DNA of 64,000 nt from Rhytidiadelphus loreus (taxonomy: Eukaryota; Streptophyta; Bryopsida; Hypnales; Hylocomiaceae), in assembly GCA_947034895.1 (NCBI GenBank), contig OX344762.1, positions 20,192,760-20,256,759 on the forward strand, read 5' to 3'. The number at the start of each line of letters is the position of its first letter. Within the stretch, counting starts at the first letter, position 1. Both the position numbers and the translations under genes were made by a program. The notes below the pieces were generated by a model. It saw only the letters and a program-made list of their open reading frames with translations. It made no database searches and was not told where the DNA came from. Of this stretch, positions 46,067-58,365 are shown piece by piece.

Positions 46067-47690
46067 AGAAATCAGTACATTGGATGCTCAAGTCATCATG
46101 GATAAAATGCACAGTGAGATAGCTCTAAGCAGATTAAACAATGAATATAAGGCTCTAATTGTATGAAATACATCATTGATCTCAATTAAGCACTAACTTG
46201 TAAATCCGCATTTACATACTCCTCGAACATCAACATTGTCACAGTTTATGTGATAAGCAAATCCTCGATATTGTTGTCATTACCATTAATTGATTAAAAC
46301 TGGAAGACTTATATCAAAAATCACTGAAAGATGGACAGATTCGTTACAAACTTTATCCAATACATGACTTCAAACTTGTAACCACAAGGTTTAGGAATTA
46401 CGGACTCTACATAGAAATAAGAAATGAGAGACGTACGTGAAATCAACAGCTTCTTGACGTCCGCTTGAAAGGTACAAATAGAGTCTCCCTCGTCGCAATG
46501 TGGATACTCAAATCCTGAAAATCCTGAAGTACTGGTCTCGGCCGATACGAAATTTTTACAGCCTTCCGATTGCGGAACAGTGGAAGATATGAAGTCGATG
46601 AATGTGATATTCCGTAAAAGCAAACCATGCTATCTTCGTCTATAAATTTGACGAACGTTCATAAACCCTAGCAATTAGTAATGAAACGAGCAGGTACATA
46701 AGAAGATAGTATGACTGGCCATAACGAAACAGACGTTCACAACCGTAATCTGTATCCTTTTCCTAAGATACTATAGCTCCGAGACGATCGAATCATGCTC
46801 CGTCACGACAATTAACCATTCCTGTGAGGAGGAACGTATGACTAAAATCCCTGGTAACACGTATCCAATTCGTACCAGGATCTGTAAGAAGTGCTGGTCA
46901 GCACGAAATTCCACGGGCAAAATCGAAACCTAAATTTTTCGATTGCAAATCAATACTCTCCATCGAAATCTCAAAACATAAGGTAAATCCAAAAAAAAAC
47001 TTAAACATTATGGAAAGCGCACAAATTCTCTTACCTAACCTCGAAATTGAGCACGAATCTAGAAAAAAAAATTCCAGGGCTCCACTAAATTTAAAAAGAC
47101 ATTGGAAACGACAGAAATCTCCGTAGAAAGGTCTTCAAAAAAACGACTGGTGGAAAAAAGATGCCGAAAACCAAAACGTTGGCACAGAGGATCTCAAACC
47201 GCACCAAATTAGGGTGAAATTCTATCACCGCAATCGAGAACCCCCACAATTGGAGCTAAAACTTGCGGAACAAGAAATAGAGCTACAGAGCACCAAATTG
47301 GACCAAATTTTCACAGGAAGGAAGCTGTGATGCTGCACTGTAGAAAGAAATGCAACGATGAAAAAGAATGAAAGGGCGAGGAAACGCCACGGCAGCTTGA
47401 GTGCGGAATCGGACATAAGTAAAGCGCAAGGAATGCGCTCGAAGAACTTCGAAGCCGCCGCACGGTCGGACCAAATAGAGAACAGGGAACCTGGCCCCTG
47501 TTTGATATCACACGACGAAAATCATCCACTCTGTTGGTGTCAACGAATGATAAAAGTTGACCCTTGAGTGTTTTCCACGATGAAGGAAAATTATGATAAA
47601 TTATTTGGCCTGTTTCCATTGGCCAGTCGGAGGGCCAGTTCTGGAGGGGTGCTGGAAGCTCCCTGGACACTCAGTTATGTGAGGTAGTAT
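46067..47690. other. Upstream flank of the orphan gene; no convincing gene
   Basis: Minus-strand ORFs (46321-46623, 100 codons; 47311-47670, 119 codons) overlap other frames and lack recognisable motifs. Composition from about 46700 to 47560 is less AT-rich than the repeats on either side and may hold promoter or leader exons of the minus-strand gene. Confidence 0.3.
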
Positions 47691-48440
47691 GTCCATAAAT
47701 TGTCCACCTAAGAGCTGAATTGAATTTTGGGGAGGTAAATCTTCTTGAAATATTTTTCAGTAAATTTTCTTTAAAAGACAAGTGGAATAGGCATCTTATC
47801 CAAGTTGTTTCACATTTTTTGGAGCTTTGTGGGATAAATTATGAAATTTTGAAGTTGAATTGGCATAGGGCTCTCAAATTGCCCACCTCCTATGCTGATT
47901 TTTTCTAGCCTTCCCTTAGAACCTCCTACCTTACTTGACAAGGTTTCCATTGGGCTTTCTCTTCAATACCAAGCTCCCTACAAATCAACATGACACTCCA
48001 CATTTTCAGTAATCACCATAGAAATCACAAGATTCCCCAACACAGAAACCAAATTTCAGGGAACTATAGTTTTAATCCTATCTTTTTCTTAATATTAAAC
48101 CCCTCTAATTCAGCATCTAGGCCCTCCAACTTTGCATTTGAGAAAAGCAAGGGTTGGAGGGGTGCTAGAACATAAAAACCAACTTGACACTCCAATTCAT
48201 AAGCTCTTGGCAAGCAATGGAAATGTGCTCTAAGTGTAATATTGTTTACCAATGAGGTAGGGGGCCCTTTTGCATTCCTGAAAAGGTGTCTCCTACAATG
48301 AACAAAATTGTCTTATATAGCTACTCAACCAACCCCAATTGTTGAATTAACTAATAATCACTTGCACGCATTTGGTAAAGCATAATACCTTCCCAATATG
48401 GAGAGGACCATTGATTGGTTATACACTGTTTTGAAGTAGG
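47691..48440. repeat. Degraded MITE relative followed by old dispersed repeat
   Basis: About 47755-47935 is a diverged relative of the 302-bp MITE (GTAAATTTTCTTTAAAA, TTTCACATTTTTTGGAGCT, ATTATGAAATTTTGAAGTT, CCTACCTTA). It is followed by the repeat at about 48235-48440 that also occurs at 14490-15510. No gene. Confidence 0.45.
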
Positions 48441-48751
48441 CATATCGAAAATTTCCATTTTTTTAGTTGCCTCTCCTATTTACATTTGTTCAAACATTTA
48501 GAGTGACATATTATGCCTCAATAGTTAGGGGACATGGGACGCAATTGGGAAAGGAGCGAACAATTTATCGTGTTTCAATTGTCGAAATCAATTCTTGTTC
48601 TATTTTGAATAGATGAGATGGGTCCTAGGGTGCTTGTGCAAGGATAACCTAATATAATTACACAATAATGCATATTTTTGGTAAATTAAAAAATCTCTCA
48701 TATTTTCTACTCATTTAATTGCACAACTTTCATATGTTTGACACATGTAAT

Positions 48752-48836
48752 GAATACTCCCTCAGTTTTTGAAAAAAGACTTCTATTTTCTTTGTGTTTT
48801 ACAAAGGAAACACGGGTCTTTTTAGAAACATAGAAG
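48752..48836. mobile_element. Possible truncated Stowaway-like end
   Basis: TACTCCCTCAGTTTTTGAAA resembles the TACTCCCTCCGT terminus of Stowaway/Tc1-mariner MITEs, but no matching GGGAGTA end was found downstream. Weak call. Confidence 0.25.
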
Positions 48837-48921
48837 GTAAATATTTGTAATTTTTACTTGCATTTAGATAAAAACTGGATTCATTTTCATTTTTGTTCTA
48901 CAGTATTTTAAATTTGCACTA

Positions 48922-49344
48922 GGGGTAGTCACACTTTCTTCACTTGGCACTTGGAGAATGGAAACATGGTGGCTTGGGGTTGGCTTCATGTTGGTAGAAT
49001 ATTCTTAGTTGGATATATCTTTCACATTCCTAGTCTTCACCTCCGGAGGTGAATATTGGAAGTGTGGAAGATATATCCAACTAAGAATATTTCTTTGTGC
49101 TCTACACTTTTACCTTTCCATTGCCACTTTCACCTTCGTTGTTGCCGATTTTTCTCCAACCTTACGTCTAATCTTGCGTTTAAGTAAATGGATCCTCCAT
49201 TTTTTTCATTCTCCACTCTCAACACATCTTTTAGGGGTGTCACACCTTCTTCACCCACCGTGGCTTCCCATTGGCTTCTACAAACCCTCCCCAACTTCTC
49301 ATTCTCCATTCTCCAAATGCCAAGTGAAGAAGGTGTGACTACCG
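48922..49344. mobile_element. ~423-bp TA-flanked foldback MITE, copy 2
   Basis: Same orientation and organisation as 19568-20008: end GGGGTAGTCACAC, internal palindrome around CACCTCCGGAGGTG (about 49005-49092), right end GTGTGACTACCG. The right border is mutated (TTA instead of a clean TA), so this copy is older or slightly damaged. Confidence 0.7.
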
Positions 49345-50858
49345 TTAGTGAATCAGTGGGGAATTCGGTGGTTTCATCAGTTGCAACATTCTCTATGATA
49401 CCGTAGAATGTGCTTTCAGGATCTTGCTGGCACTGAGAATGTTCTTTTAGAATCTACGTTTCTGAACTCCCTCAAACTGCAAGTTTATGGGCATCACCTT
49501 CCAGAAAATTTTCATCGATAACGAGTGGATGATGTCACAAGAAAATATCGTTCATCCTCTCACGTTTATCATCGCTCGTCGTCTGGGTGAGAATGGGTGA
49601 TAAAGTTTGTAGCTGAAGGGACCCCAAGCGGCCAAGTCATCGGTGACGCTCAGGCCAGCTGGTGGCAGGGACTCCAGGTTCAGGCCACGTAGGCACAAAG
49701 CTCCGCTTAAACAGAGGAGGAGGTAAGGTAGCCAAGCCTATTACCTCCCTGATTTGGAATCCGGATATCTTAGGGCCAATCCCAAGAGGGGCACATATTT
49801 TTCAGGGCCAATCTCCATTGGGGCCTGGACGTCAAGGCACTGGATAGATTCGGACCTCCAAGTTGGAGGGTGACTTGTCTCTAGGGGCTTTTCATTGCAC
49901 TTGGACGACCAGATCTAGAGGGCCCAAATTATTTACCAAATCCTTTATCTTTTATCCTTTATCAAATCATCACCTCACCAAGGCTCCTAGAATGCAAACC
50001 CGACATCATTTGCTTCTTGTCAATGTACTTTGTCGATGGTACATGCAAAATAGAGCGTCCAAGGGGAGGGTCCGGACCCTGCAGCCCTACGCTTCTTCAA
50101 TGCACGGATTGGAGCCTAGACCTTCGTCCAGACCCCATCCAAGAGCTCATCTCCAATGGAGCCCCTCGGAACCAGAGATCCAGGCTCCAATGGAGACGGG
50201 CTCTTACAAGTGTGTGTTTGTTTCACTGATCAAACCCAAGAGAAATTATAATTTTACCATTAAATTTGTAATTTTTGTGAATTTTGAAGTGGTCAACCCT
50301 AAAATTACAAAATTGTCTATAGAGTGGAGTCATAAACATTCCATAAACACCCTGTAATCTCCCTTTCATGTATCTACTAGCATTTAAGTTCCCACTAATC
50401 AAGGATTGATATGAAACCCATTTTGGCATTAATTTATTGATTTTGTCAGAATCTTGAAGGGATTTGGATATTTTTTGGGGTAGATTTGGGTGAAGCAATT
50501 GTGGAATTGGGGCCAAAACTAGCTTACAAAATTAAGCAATGCACAGAATTGGGTTGGTTTACCTTAGGGGAACCTAATTTTGATCCTTTAAGGATTATTG
50601 GTCATGAAACTAATGAAAACTGGGGGTTTTGTGTAGTTGTGTATAATTGTTGATGATTGTATTGTAAAGAAGAGATATCAATTTTATTTATTTATCTATT
50701 TTATAGAAAAAAATTCCATCGGTGCCAATGAAAGATGAGACATTGCAAATACACAAAAACGCCATTTTTAAAATTAGTTTTCAACTATAAAAAATTCCTA
50801 CCGCTACCATCAACCAATTAAAGTTTTATGATTCAATTTACATAAACCTTATCTAATA
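49345..50858. other. Intergenic; GC-richer patch at ~49560-50220, no gene assigned
   Basis: The patch is richer in G and C than its surroundings and carries short repeats (GGGCCAATC, CTCCAATGGAG). The plus-strand open frame at 49863-50357 begins with TTG, not ATG, and has no known domain. It could be a decayed retroelement fragment. Confidence 0.3.
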
Positions 50859-51030
50859 CACTAGTAGAAACCTGTGTTGCAGTCAACAAAATTCAGATGA
50901 CATTTTTGTTGACTGCAACATAGTTTTCAAAAATTCGCGTTTCAGTAAACGTGAATTTCTGAAAACTGTGTTGCAGTCAACATAAATGTCATCTGAATTT
51001 TGTTGACTGCAATACAGGTTTCTTCTAGTG
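50859..51030. mobile_element. 172-bp CACTA-type foldback element
   Basis: The ends are CACTAGTAGAAACC and GGTTTCTTCTAGTG, typical of the plant CACTA (CMC/En-Spm) superfamily, with a 3-bp target duplication ATA (50856-50858 and 51031-51033). The whole element is one near-perfect inverted repeat (GTTGCAGTCAACA, TTCAGATGACAT and GTTTTCA blocks on each arm). Transcribed, it would form a long hairpin. No coding capacity. Confidence 0.85.
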
Positions 51031-51033
51031 ATA

Positions 51034-53689
51034 TAAATATAATCGATGGTAAAATACATGAAATTTTAAGAAGTATAGAAAGTCAAACATGATTGACTTT
51101 CACCAAAATAAAATCTAAAATGTTATTACAAGTACATTTGTAAATATATACGAACTAAGACTTCATATTTTTGCACGCAACCGTGGATGATTGTATTGCA
51201 TGGAAAAGAGATCAATTTTATTTATTTATTTATTTAAAAAAATTTATGTTGACCTTGAAGAAGGAAGAAACATTGCAAACACACATACAAACATTTTTTT
51301 TTCCAATGATGCCCGACACCAACACCAACCAATGTTTCATAATGTAATTTAGGTAAATCTTCTTTGATATAAATATCAATGATGGAATACCTAACTTAAG
51401 AAGATATGCATAATTAATTTTTTCAATTAACCCCTAAATGACGGACCCATCATTCATTAGATGTTTTTTCAAGCCTCTGGGAGATCGTGAGTCATTATGT
51501 TGTGATAATTAGGGGACGTGACTGCTGCAGTGACACCACAGTAGTCCTACGTGGCCGAAAGGCTGCCATTTCATTTCTCAATTTTTTTAATTTATTTTGT
51601 TTTTGCAACTTTTATTTTGCATTTGAAGAATTAAATATTTTTTTTTGGATATTTTGAATTCTTTTTTCTGACAACCGACCGTTCCTTCACTGTGGAGGGG
51701 ACACTAAAGGGAACAGGCCTGAAACGGTCTTCCGGAGGCTCCAAATCACATGTAATGACTGATTTCAAGCCTCATTGCCCATCACTTAGTTTGTTGACAT
51801 TTTGCAACTAGATATGTATGAAAAATTTTATATTTATTTTTCAAAGATGCAATTACTTGCCTTCATTACTTCACAAAAAGTTTAGATTTTTACATGGAAA
51901 ATTGATTTTTTTGAGAATTTTTGAAGATAAATTGAAGAAAACTCACATCAAATAGAAAATTATTTCAAAAAATCTGAAAATTTCACCATATGTGTACATT
52001 ACAATGAAAAATATCATAGTATAAACTCAACTTCCATATCATTCTATAATTAGAATTCATTAGACATTGAAAATACATTAAAATTTCAAATTTCAATCAA
52101 ATATTTAATACTATAAATTTTTCCAAAATTCAAATTGAAGTAGAAACTAGAGTAGATGACCTTCATTTTATTAGTTGGGTTCAAACTCAAAAAACATCAT
52201 TTTTGTGGAGAAATTTCAGATTTAGAGCAAAGGGCAACAACTTCTCAAAATACACTAACATAGCATATTTTGTGATCCGTTTTTTTTTTAAACTTCTTAT
52301 TTACGTGAAGACAAACACTAGCAAAACTACAAACTCAATTGGATACTCTTCATAACTCAATATGAAAGGTCAACAAGGAAAATGGGAATAAAAAATACTT
52401 CTAATAGCTTTATAACTCATTGGATTGCCATCCAAACTCTACATAATGGCATTCTAGGCAATCCCAAGTTAACCTTGCAAAGTGCCTAAATATAACCTCA
52501 CAATAGAATTTCGTTGGGCAATGCATTTGGATTTGGAATTGGAAAGGAATCTCAAAGGGATAGTTGAGGTGTTTCTTTTAACCTTGTAAAGCCCTAAGTC
52601 CTTTTTTCCTTAAAAAACACTCAAACCTGACATTTCTATTGCAAAGAATTAAAAAGTTTGAATATTGTAATATTTGAATATCTAACAATAGGATCTTGCA
52701 CAGTCTGGACTAGTATAAGAATGTGTGGAAGAAATTTTAGAAACTTTGACTATGAAGATTGCATGATATTTGCATTTATAGTGAACATAAGTTTCCCCCT
52801 TTTTCTTTCTCTTTCTCTTGGTGTCATGGTCTTTTGTCATGTATTGCAAATAGGTTGATGAAAAAAATTTAAAAATAAAAAATAAAAAAGTTTAATTTTC
52901 ATTCTAACTTTTATTTTGAGTCAAAATCCCAAATCATTCTAATAGTTTATTCTAATCGATTTAATTTTATATGCATACTACACTTCAAAAATCACAATCT
53001 TTTTATTTTTCCACTAAAAATTCTAAAAAAATCAACAACCATTGAAGAAGGAAATTATCACACACAAAAATTATCAAAAAATTCATTCAAGCATTAATAT
53101 TAATACTTAAATTTAGCTTGATAGTAGTAGTATGATTGATTGAAGGTCATTGGCAAGGTATTTGAATAACAAAGTGTAATATAATTAGTTAAACATTTCA
53201 CTTTGCTTATCATTGCTAGTTCTCCATATTGAAGAAAATTCAATTCAATTTAATTGTATTTGTTTTATTTGCCAATCCAATCCAAAATAAATAAATTTTG
53301 TTTGCTCCTCAATTATCTCAAAAGCCCAATTGTTGATTCAAAATGATATTTTTTTGTTGAGTATTTGATATAGTTAATGCATGAATTGAAGGCTATCGTA
53401 GTAATAAAACTTTGTATTTTATGCTAAGCCGAATTCTATACCACATGGCTTGCACATTACACTTTAATTTGAATCATTATTGCACCTCCTACAAAAACTA
53501 TAACAAATGTTGAGGGGTCCTTTTTGCTTCCTTAGTAAACAAGAGCCTCCAATGTTTCAACTTCCTAGTCAACCAATGACACTAGCATTACACCTTCCTA
53601 CTTAGCCAACGACAATTTATAGAATCACTCCTAAGAATCTATAAAGGGATTATTCCAATCTTCAAGGGGGAATGGTTGAGGTTGATTAA
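51034..53689. other. AT-rich repeat DNA, no gene
   Basis: A TTAACCCCTAAA element-like end lies at 51427. About 51500-51760 is the inverted relative of 41840-42110. About 52665-52790 resembles the TTAA-family right arm (ATAGGATCTTG, AGAATGTGTGG, AGATTGCATGATATTTGCAT). No ORF is worth naming. Confidence 0.4.
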
Positions 53690-54980
53690 CCCCTAAAACA
53701 TGATATTCGTTATTTTGGGAGAATTCCATGATTTTGGGAGTATGCAATTTAGCGCGCTTCGCGCTGATCTGCACCACATATTGGAAAACTGGAATTTTTG
53801 AATGGCCATAACTTACTCAAATTTTGTCCAAACTGGGCATATGAGGTGTTTTTTGACATCTACGGAATATGTAGATGTCAAAAAACACCTCATATGTCCA
53901 GTTTGGACAAAATTTGAGTAAGTTATGCCCATTCGAAAATTCCAGTTTCCCAATCTGTGATTCAGATCAGTGCAAACCGACCTAAATTGGGAGATAGGAA
54001 AACTCCCAAAATAACGAATATCGTTTAGTAAACGGACAAACAACGTTTTTTGGCAAAATAGCAATTTTGGGCAGATTACTACAGATGGATTTTTTCTTTT
54101 TTTCTTTTAAAATTTCACACAATATGGGGACAAAGAGTAGCTTTAAGGCTCAACAATTTTCATAACTTTTGAGTACATGGTTCAAAAGTTATTGCATGAT
54201 ATGTAATTTTCAGTGTTCAAAGGGCAGCCCAGGTAGCCCGGGTAGAAAAAAAATTTCTTTGAAAATCACTTTTAAAAAAAAGAAGAAGTTGAAATTGATT
54301 CTTTAGATTTTTATATATGTGGTAAGCTTTGAATCATTCCATTTTGATTAATGAGATGAAATTTATGAGGAATTTTAGTTTGGGTTAGTTTGTGGGTAGT
54401 TATAGAATCTCTACTCTAAAATAAACTTTGAAGTCCTTTATTTAACTCTATTTTAAATATTTTTGAAAATAAATAAATACTTTAGGTGCATATTGATTAT
54501 TACAACATTACAACCATTGGCATTGACATTTTTTGAATCTATAAATAAATTGTTAACAATGTAGTATTTTTAATCATTCTCTACTTCTTTCTACTTACTA
54601 TATTTTTTCTATATGCTGTACAATTCCAAATTAATGATCTGAAAATTTTCAAGCATGTAGCCAACTTGACTTGAGGAATGAATCCAAAGAGTAACCACCA
54701 TTTTGAACATTTTTTTATACAAATGTGACCTTGTGAAGTGCAGCTGCCCGTATTTTCACAAGGCCAAAAAAAGGATTTTTGTCATTTCAAACGTTAATAT
54801 CTTGCAATCTACAGGGTGAAAAATTCTGAAATTTTTTCCACGTCTCTTAAAACTATTTTACTACAAGATCCTACGATTACATTTGTCCAGAAATGTTTTT
54901 CATCTAAAATTTGGTGCTTGTAAATGCAAGGGCAGTTTTGGAGCAGTTCTGGTGAAAACATAGTCTCTAACGTTTAGGGG
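53690..54980. mobile_element. 1.29-kb TTAA-flanked non-autonomous element with an internal 321-bp foldback
   Basis: TTAA borders are at 53686-53689 and 54981-54984, with inverted termini CCCCTAAAAC at the left and GTTTAGGGG at the right. At 53702-54022 there is a large foldback (ends GATATTCGTTATTTTGGGAG and its complement; innermost ~47-bp arms nearly perfect around 53863). The right two-thirds matches 30903-31450 in inverted orientation. No transposase ORF was found. Element identity rests on border sequence and the partial homologue. Confidence 0.55.
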
Positions 54981-54984
54981 TTAA

Positions 54985-56578
54985 AGTAGCCAACCTTTTT
55001 CCAACCACTACCTATTTTTTCTAGTTAGATTGTTTTGTTCTGATCAATTGTGGTTTAGGGTGACAGCTCACGAAGGACAAATGTTAGGGAGGTGTACATT
55101 GAAAGCATACAATGATCACAAGATTTACATTGGAAGCCACAATTATCACCTACATTGAAGCATGGTTGATTTTGTAATTAGCCTATGGTTGGAAATGTGG
55201 TGCCCTATAGAAGAAGAATGGGTTCAAAAACGGAATCTTTACGAAAAAATTCATAATTATTTCGTTTTTTAGGGAGAAAAAAGGAACAAATTATGAAACC
55301 CTCCTCAAATCTATTTCTCCATGGGGATTTTTCCCCTCACCAAATGCATACTGAAAATACGGTAAATTGCTTAAGTAGTGATGCGAATGAGGTCGGCTAC
55401 CTTACCAATGTTATGAATGGACTCTCTGTCCACTTGCACCGACAACAGTAAAATAAAATACTAAAACAACAAAATCTGCCCATGTACTATTCTTTGCAGT
55501 TGCAGAGATAAAACTAAAATGGTACTGTAGTGGAGGACTGGTGGTATTACCGACAATCAATAACTGGATGCCTCCAAACATGAATAAGATTCGGGCTGTT
55601 GTCGGTAGTGACTCTTGGGTCTGTACTGTAGGTTGTCTGTTCAGTAATTGCCACCGTTCTTCAAGAATTGTAAAGCACCATGCGAGTTGGAATTTCCCAA
55701 TGCAATGTCATGTCGGAGAATGATTGCGGTTGACTGTACGTTATTGCTTTGTACTGTATATATGGATTCATTCACGAGGGAGTCAGAAGAGTTTACCAAA
55801 ATGAATGAAACGGACTTTACCATCTCATTTGAACCATTACCACCTGCAAAGATCGAGGTCAACTTCTTTTCAGGACCATGATGGGAAACTCATAAAACTC
55901 CCTTGGGTACTGGAAACTTATTGACACGCTTGGTATCTTCAAAACAAGTTGCATTGTGTCTGGGAACTACTGTCGGATTCTGACGTCATCGTACTCGTCT
56001 TGTACGCTATTTTCTTGCTCAATTTCTGATTGCATTTGAATGCTCTTGAATTGCCGCTGCACCGGATTGCTGCTGTTGAAATTTCAAGTCGTGTAGCAAT
56101 TTATTCAAAACCCTTGTCGAGATTGTCGGTACGAGGAGGAAATTCTACTAATTCTACTAATTCAGAGCTTTAATTTGCACAGAATACCCCATGTTGAGGA
56201 CACTGCTTACACACTGCTTCAGGAGTTTAGGGCAACTCTAAGTTAGACGTGCTGGGACAAATTTAATTCTAAGTTCAATCGATGGCACAAATTATTTGGT
56301 ACTGTCGGTATGAAGTTGGTATCTTTCCCAGAGGATTTAGGGTTGAGCTTGAACGCTTGAGTCTCCTCATTCGGCCGAGATTTAAAAATTTTCGTATCCA
56401 TTTCGTTCTTGAGATGTTATACATTCTGAACGAATAGTCTTGCTTTTTGGATCTCACTTACATACCTAGCTTGTCGAACTGATCAACTCTCCAATTCGCA
56501 ACAATCCTTGAGACGATATAACCATGGATGCAGTAGACCTGATCCTCGCTTTCAAGAGTTGTGCAATTCACTCTAATG
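54985..56578. other. Intergenic, no convincing gene
   Basis: Overlapping short ORFs on both strands at 55541-55881 have no recognisable motif. TGTCGGTA recurs several times between about 55597 and 56310. I see no gene. Confidence 0.35.
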
Positions 56579-56580
56579 TA

Positions 56581-56828
56581 CTCTCTCCGTCCTGAAATTC
56601 ACAATGATTGTTCACAATTTTTTTGAGACAATTTCAATGATCATATTGTGAAAAACATGATTAAGAAAGGTTCCAAATTTTATATCACTAGAATCAATGA
56701 AGAACATTGCATGTGTTCATTGCAACCTAAATGAAATTAGTTACAAAGAAAATATTTTTTTGACCTAATCAAAACAACCTTAAAAAGGATGACATTCATA
56801 GTGGACAATCATTTCAGGACGGAGGGAG
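56581..56828. mobile_element. Stowaway-type MITE, 248 bp
   Basis: The ends CTCTCTCCGTCCTGAAAT and ATTTCAGGACGGAGGGAG are the classic Stowaway (Tc1/mariner) terminus, flanked by TA (56579-56580 and 56829-56830). Subterminal matches continue (TGATTGTTCAC against GTGGACAATCA). No coding sequence. Confidence 0.9.
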
Positions 56829-56830
56829 TA

Positions 56831-57894
56831 GTTATCTTTTGTGAAGTGTACGCAAACTCATACATCGGATGTCGGTGATTGTTGGTATTCGTTGTCGGTA
56901 GACTTGCACCATGAGGTTCACCACCAAAGATGTTGCTTCATTGACTAAGGTTGGTCTCTTTTAAATTACTGTTTCCTACTTCAAAGTATCAGTACGAATT
57001 GGGATTAGGGTTTGGAGCTGAATGTGGGAGGTTTTGAAGCTGTGACATCTGGGAGGGATCGGAAGTTGCTGCTGCTGGTATCAATGGTAGTGAGAATTTC
57101 TTGGTTCTGGAGTGTGTATATTCTACATTGTGTGCTTCTTCTTGGAGTTCGTTGCGGTGATCTTTCAGATTGTGACGCATTTGGTAGCTTGGAAGGACTG
57201 GATCCATTCGAATTGGGCGTGACTTTCTGGTTTTTTTTTTGCTTTCTCGATCTCTTTGTTGCTCTGTTTTCGACTTGATGTCTTGCGATGCTGTCAGCAA
57301 AATCTGTCTTCGGGCTTGCGTTTGCAAAGACAAGCGTTTCTGGGTGCATTTGCTGAACTTGCTCAGCAGTTGAAGCTGTGGTCACCTTATCTAGCACCAT
57401 GCGTCTAACCTCAATGGATCGGAGCCCATTTCTGTAGAGGTCTCAAGCAGCATTGGATTTGGGCATAGTTATATATCATAATCTTGTCATTTAGGATTAT
57501 AGTATCCGCTATTGTACTGTAGACCATACGCTGGATTGATCATGATCTAAGTCACTAGACAGATTTCAACCATTGAAGTTTTTGTACAGGAACATGCCTT
57601 GTCATGGAATTATCATACCTCGCCACTCCCACTTTCCCATGGGTCTATGGACGTGGGCATGTTGAGATATCGAGGAAGAACTAGAACTCTGTGAAAAACG
57701 GAAAGTTTATTGTTAATAGGTCATTTCATTATATAAGAGTTTTGTTCATCTGGTATAGTATAGTTCCTCTTTCTCATTCATAATTGACAATCATTGCCTT
57801 TGTAGTCTGTGCAGATTATCACGTGAAGGATAACAACGCCGACACTGTTTAAACCATACTTCTACTGGTATTATCTAAAGATGGTGACATAACC
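56831..57894. other. Intergenic; unsupported minus-strand ORF
   Basis: A 131-codon ATG ORF (57400-57005, -) is Ser/Gln/Lys-rich with no known domain, and a plus-strand frame overlaps it. Either could be chance. Confidence 0.25.
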
Positions 57895-58365
57895 ATGAAT
57901 AATAAGGCTATGGTTTCACTTCTCAATGAATCCCTGCCGGCACTCGCCTCTCCCACAGTTCACGGAAAATCCACCATTACAAGAGTGCTCATTTTATCCA
58001 TTTTAGGGATATGTCTTACTCTGCTCATTCTCCTGTACTGTTGTCACTGCCTGAAATTTGAGATAAGGCCGCAGTTGGCAAATGCCATGGGTTAATTAAC
58101 ACTTGCTCTGCTCATTCTCCTCTACTGCGTGCTTTGGGCAATCGGATTCACGGTATATGGCATAGCTCTACGCTTGCATGTGGATGTCTTCCATTGGAAA
58201 TTAATGTGATAGTTGATTCTCTTCATATTTCGCTTCTGCAAGCGATTGCTGTGGGTGGGAGTTACGTGTTGAAGATGCTGCTCTACATAGCTCCTTGGGT
58301 TGCCTTGGTTGTGAGAGAATTCGAGATCATTGTTTGGCTGGTAGTCGGGTGCAATAAGGTAAGTA
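57895..58365 (+). pseudogene. Possible small membrane-protein gene or remnant
   Basis: An ATG ORF (57895-58095) has a clear membrane segment (VLILSILGICLTLLILLYC). It is followed, after about 110 bp, by a near copy of the same segment in another frame (LLILLYCVLWAIGFTVYGIA), then after a stop by a third hydrophobic open stretch (AIAVGGSYVLKMLLYIAPWV...) ending at a good donor (AAG/GTAAGT at 58362). The duplicated TCTGCTCATTCTCCT looks like a local duplication that broke a multi-span protein. Family not recognised. A live gene with unusual splicing is possible. Confidence 0.3.

Noticed and set aside
49863..50357. 164-codon plus-strand open frame
   Set aside because: Starts with TTG and has mixed low-complexity composition; no family recognised.
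57005..57400. 131-codon minus-strand ORF
   Set aside because: It has an ATG, but the composition is Ser/Gln/Lys-biased with no domain, and a plus-strand ORF covers the same bases.
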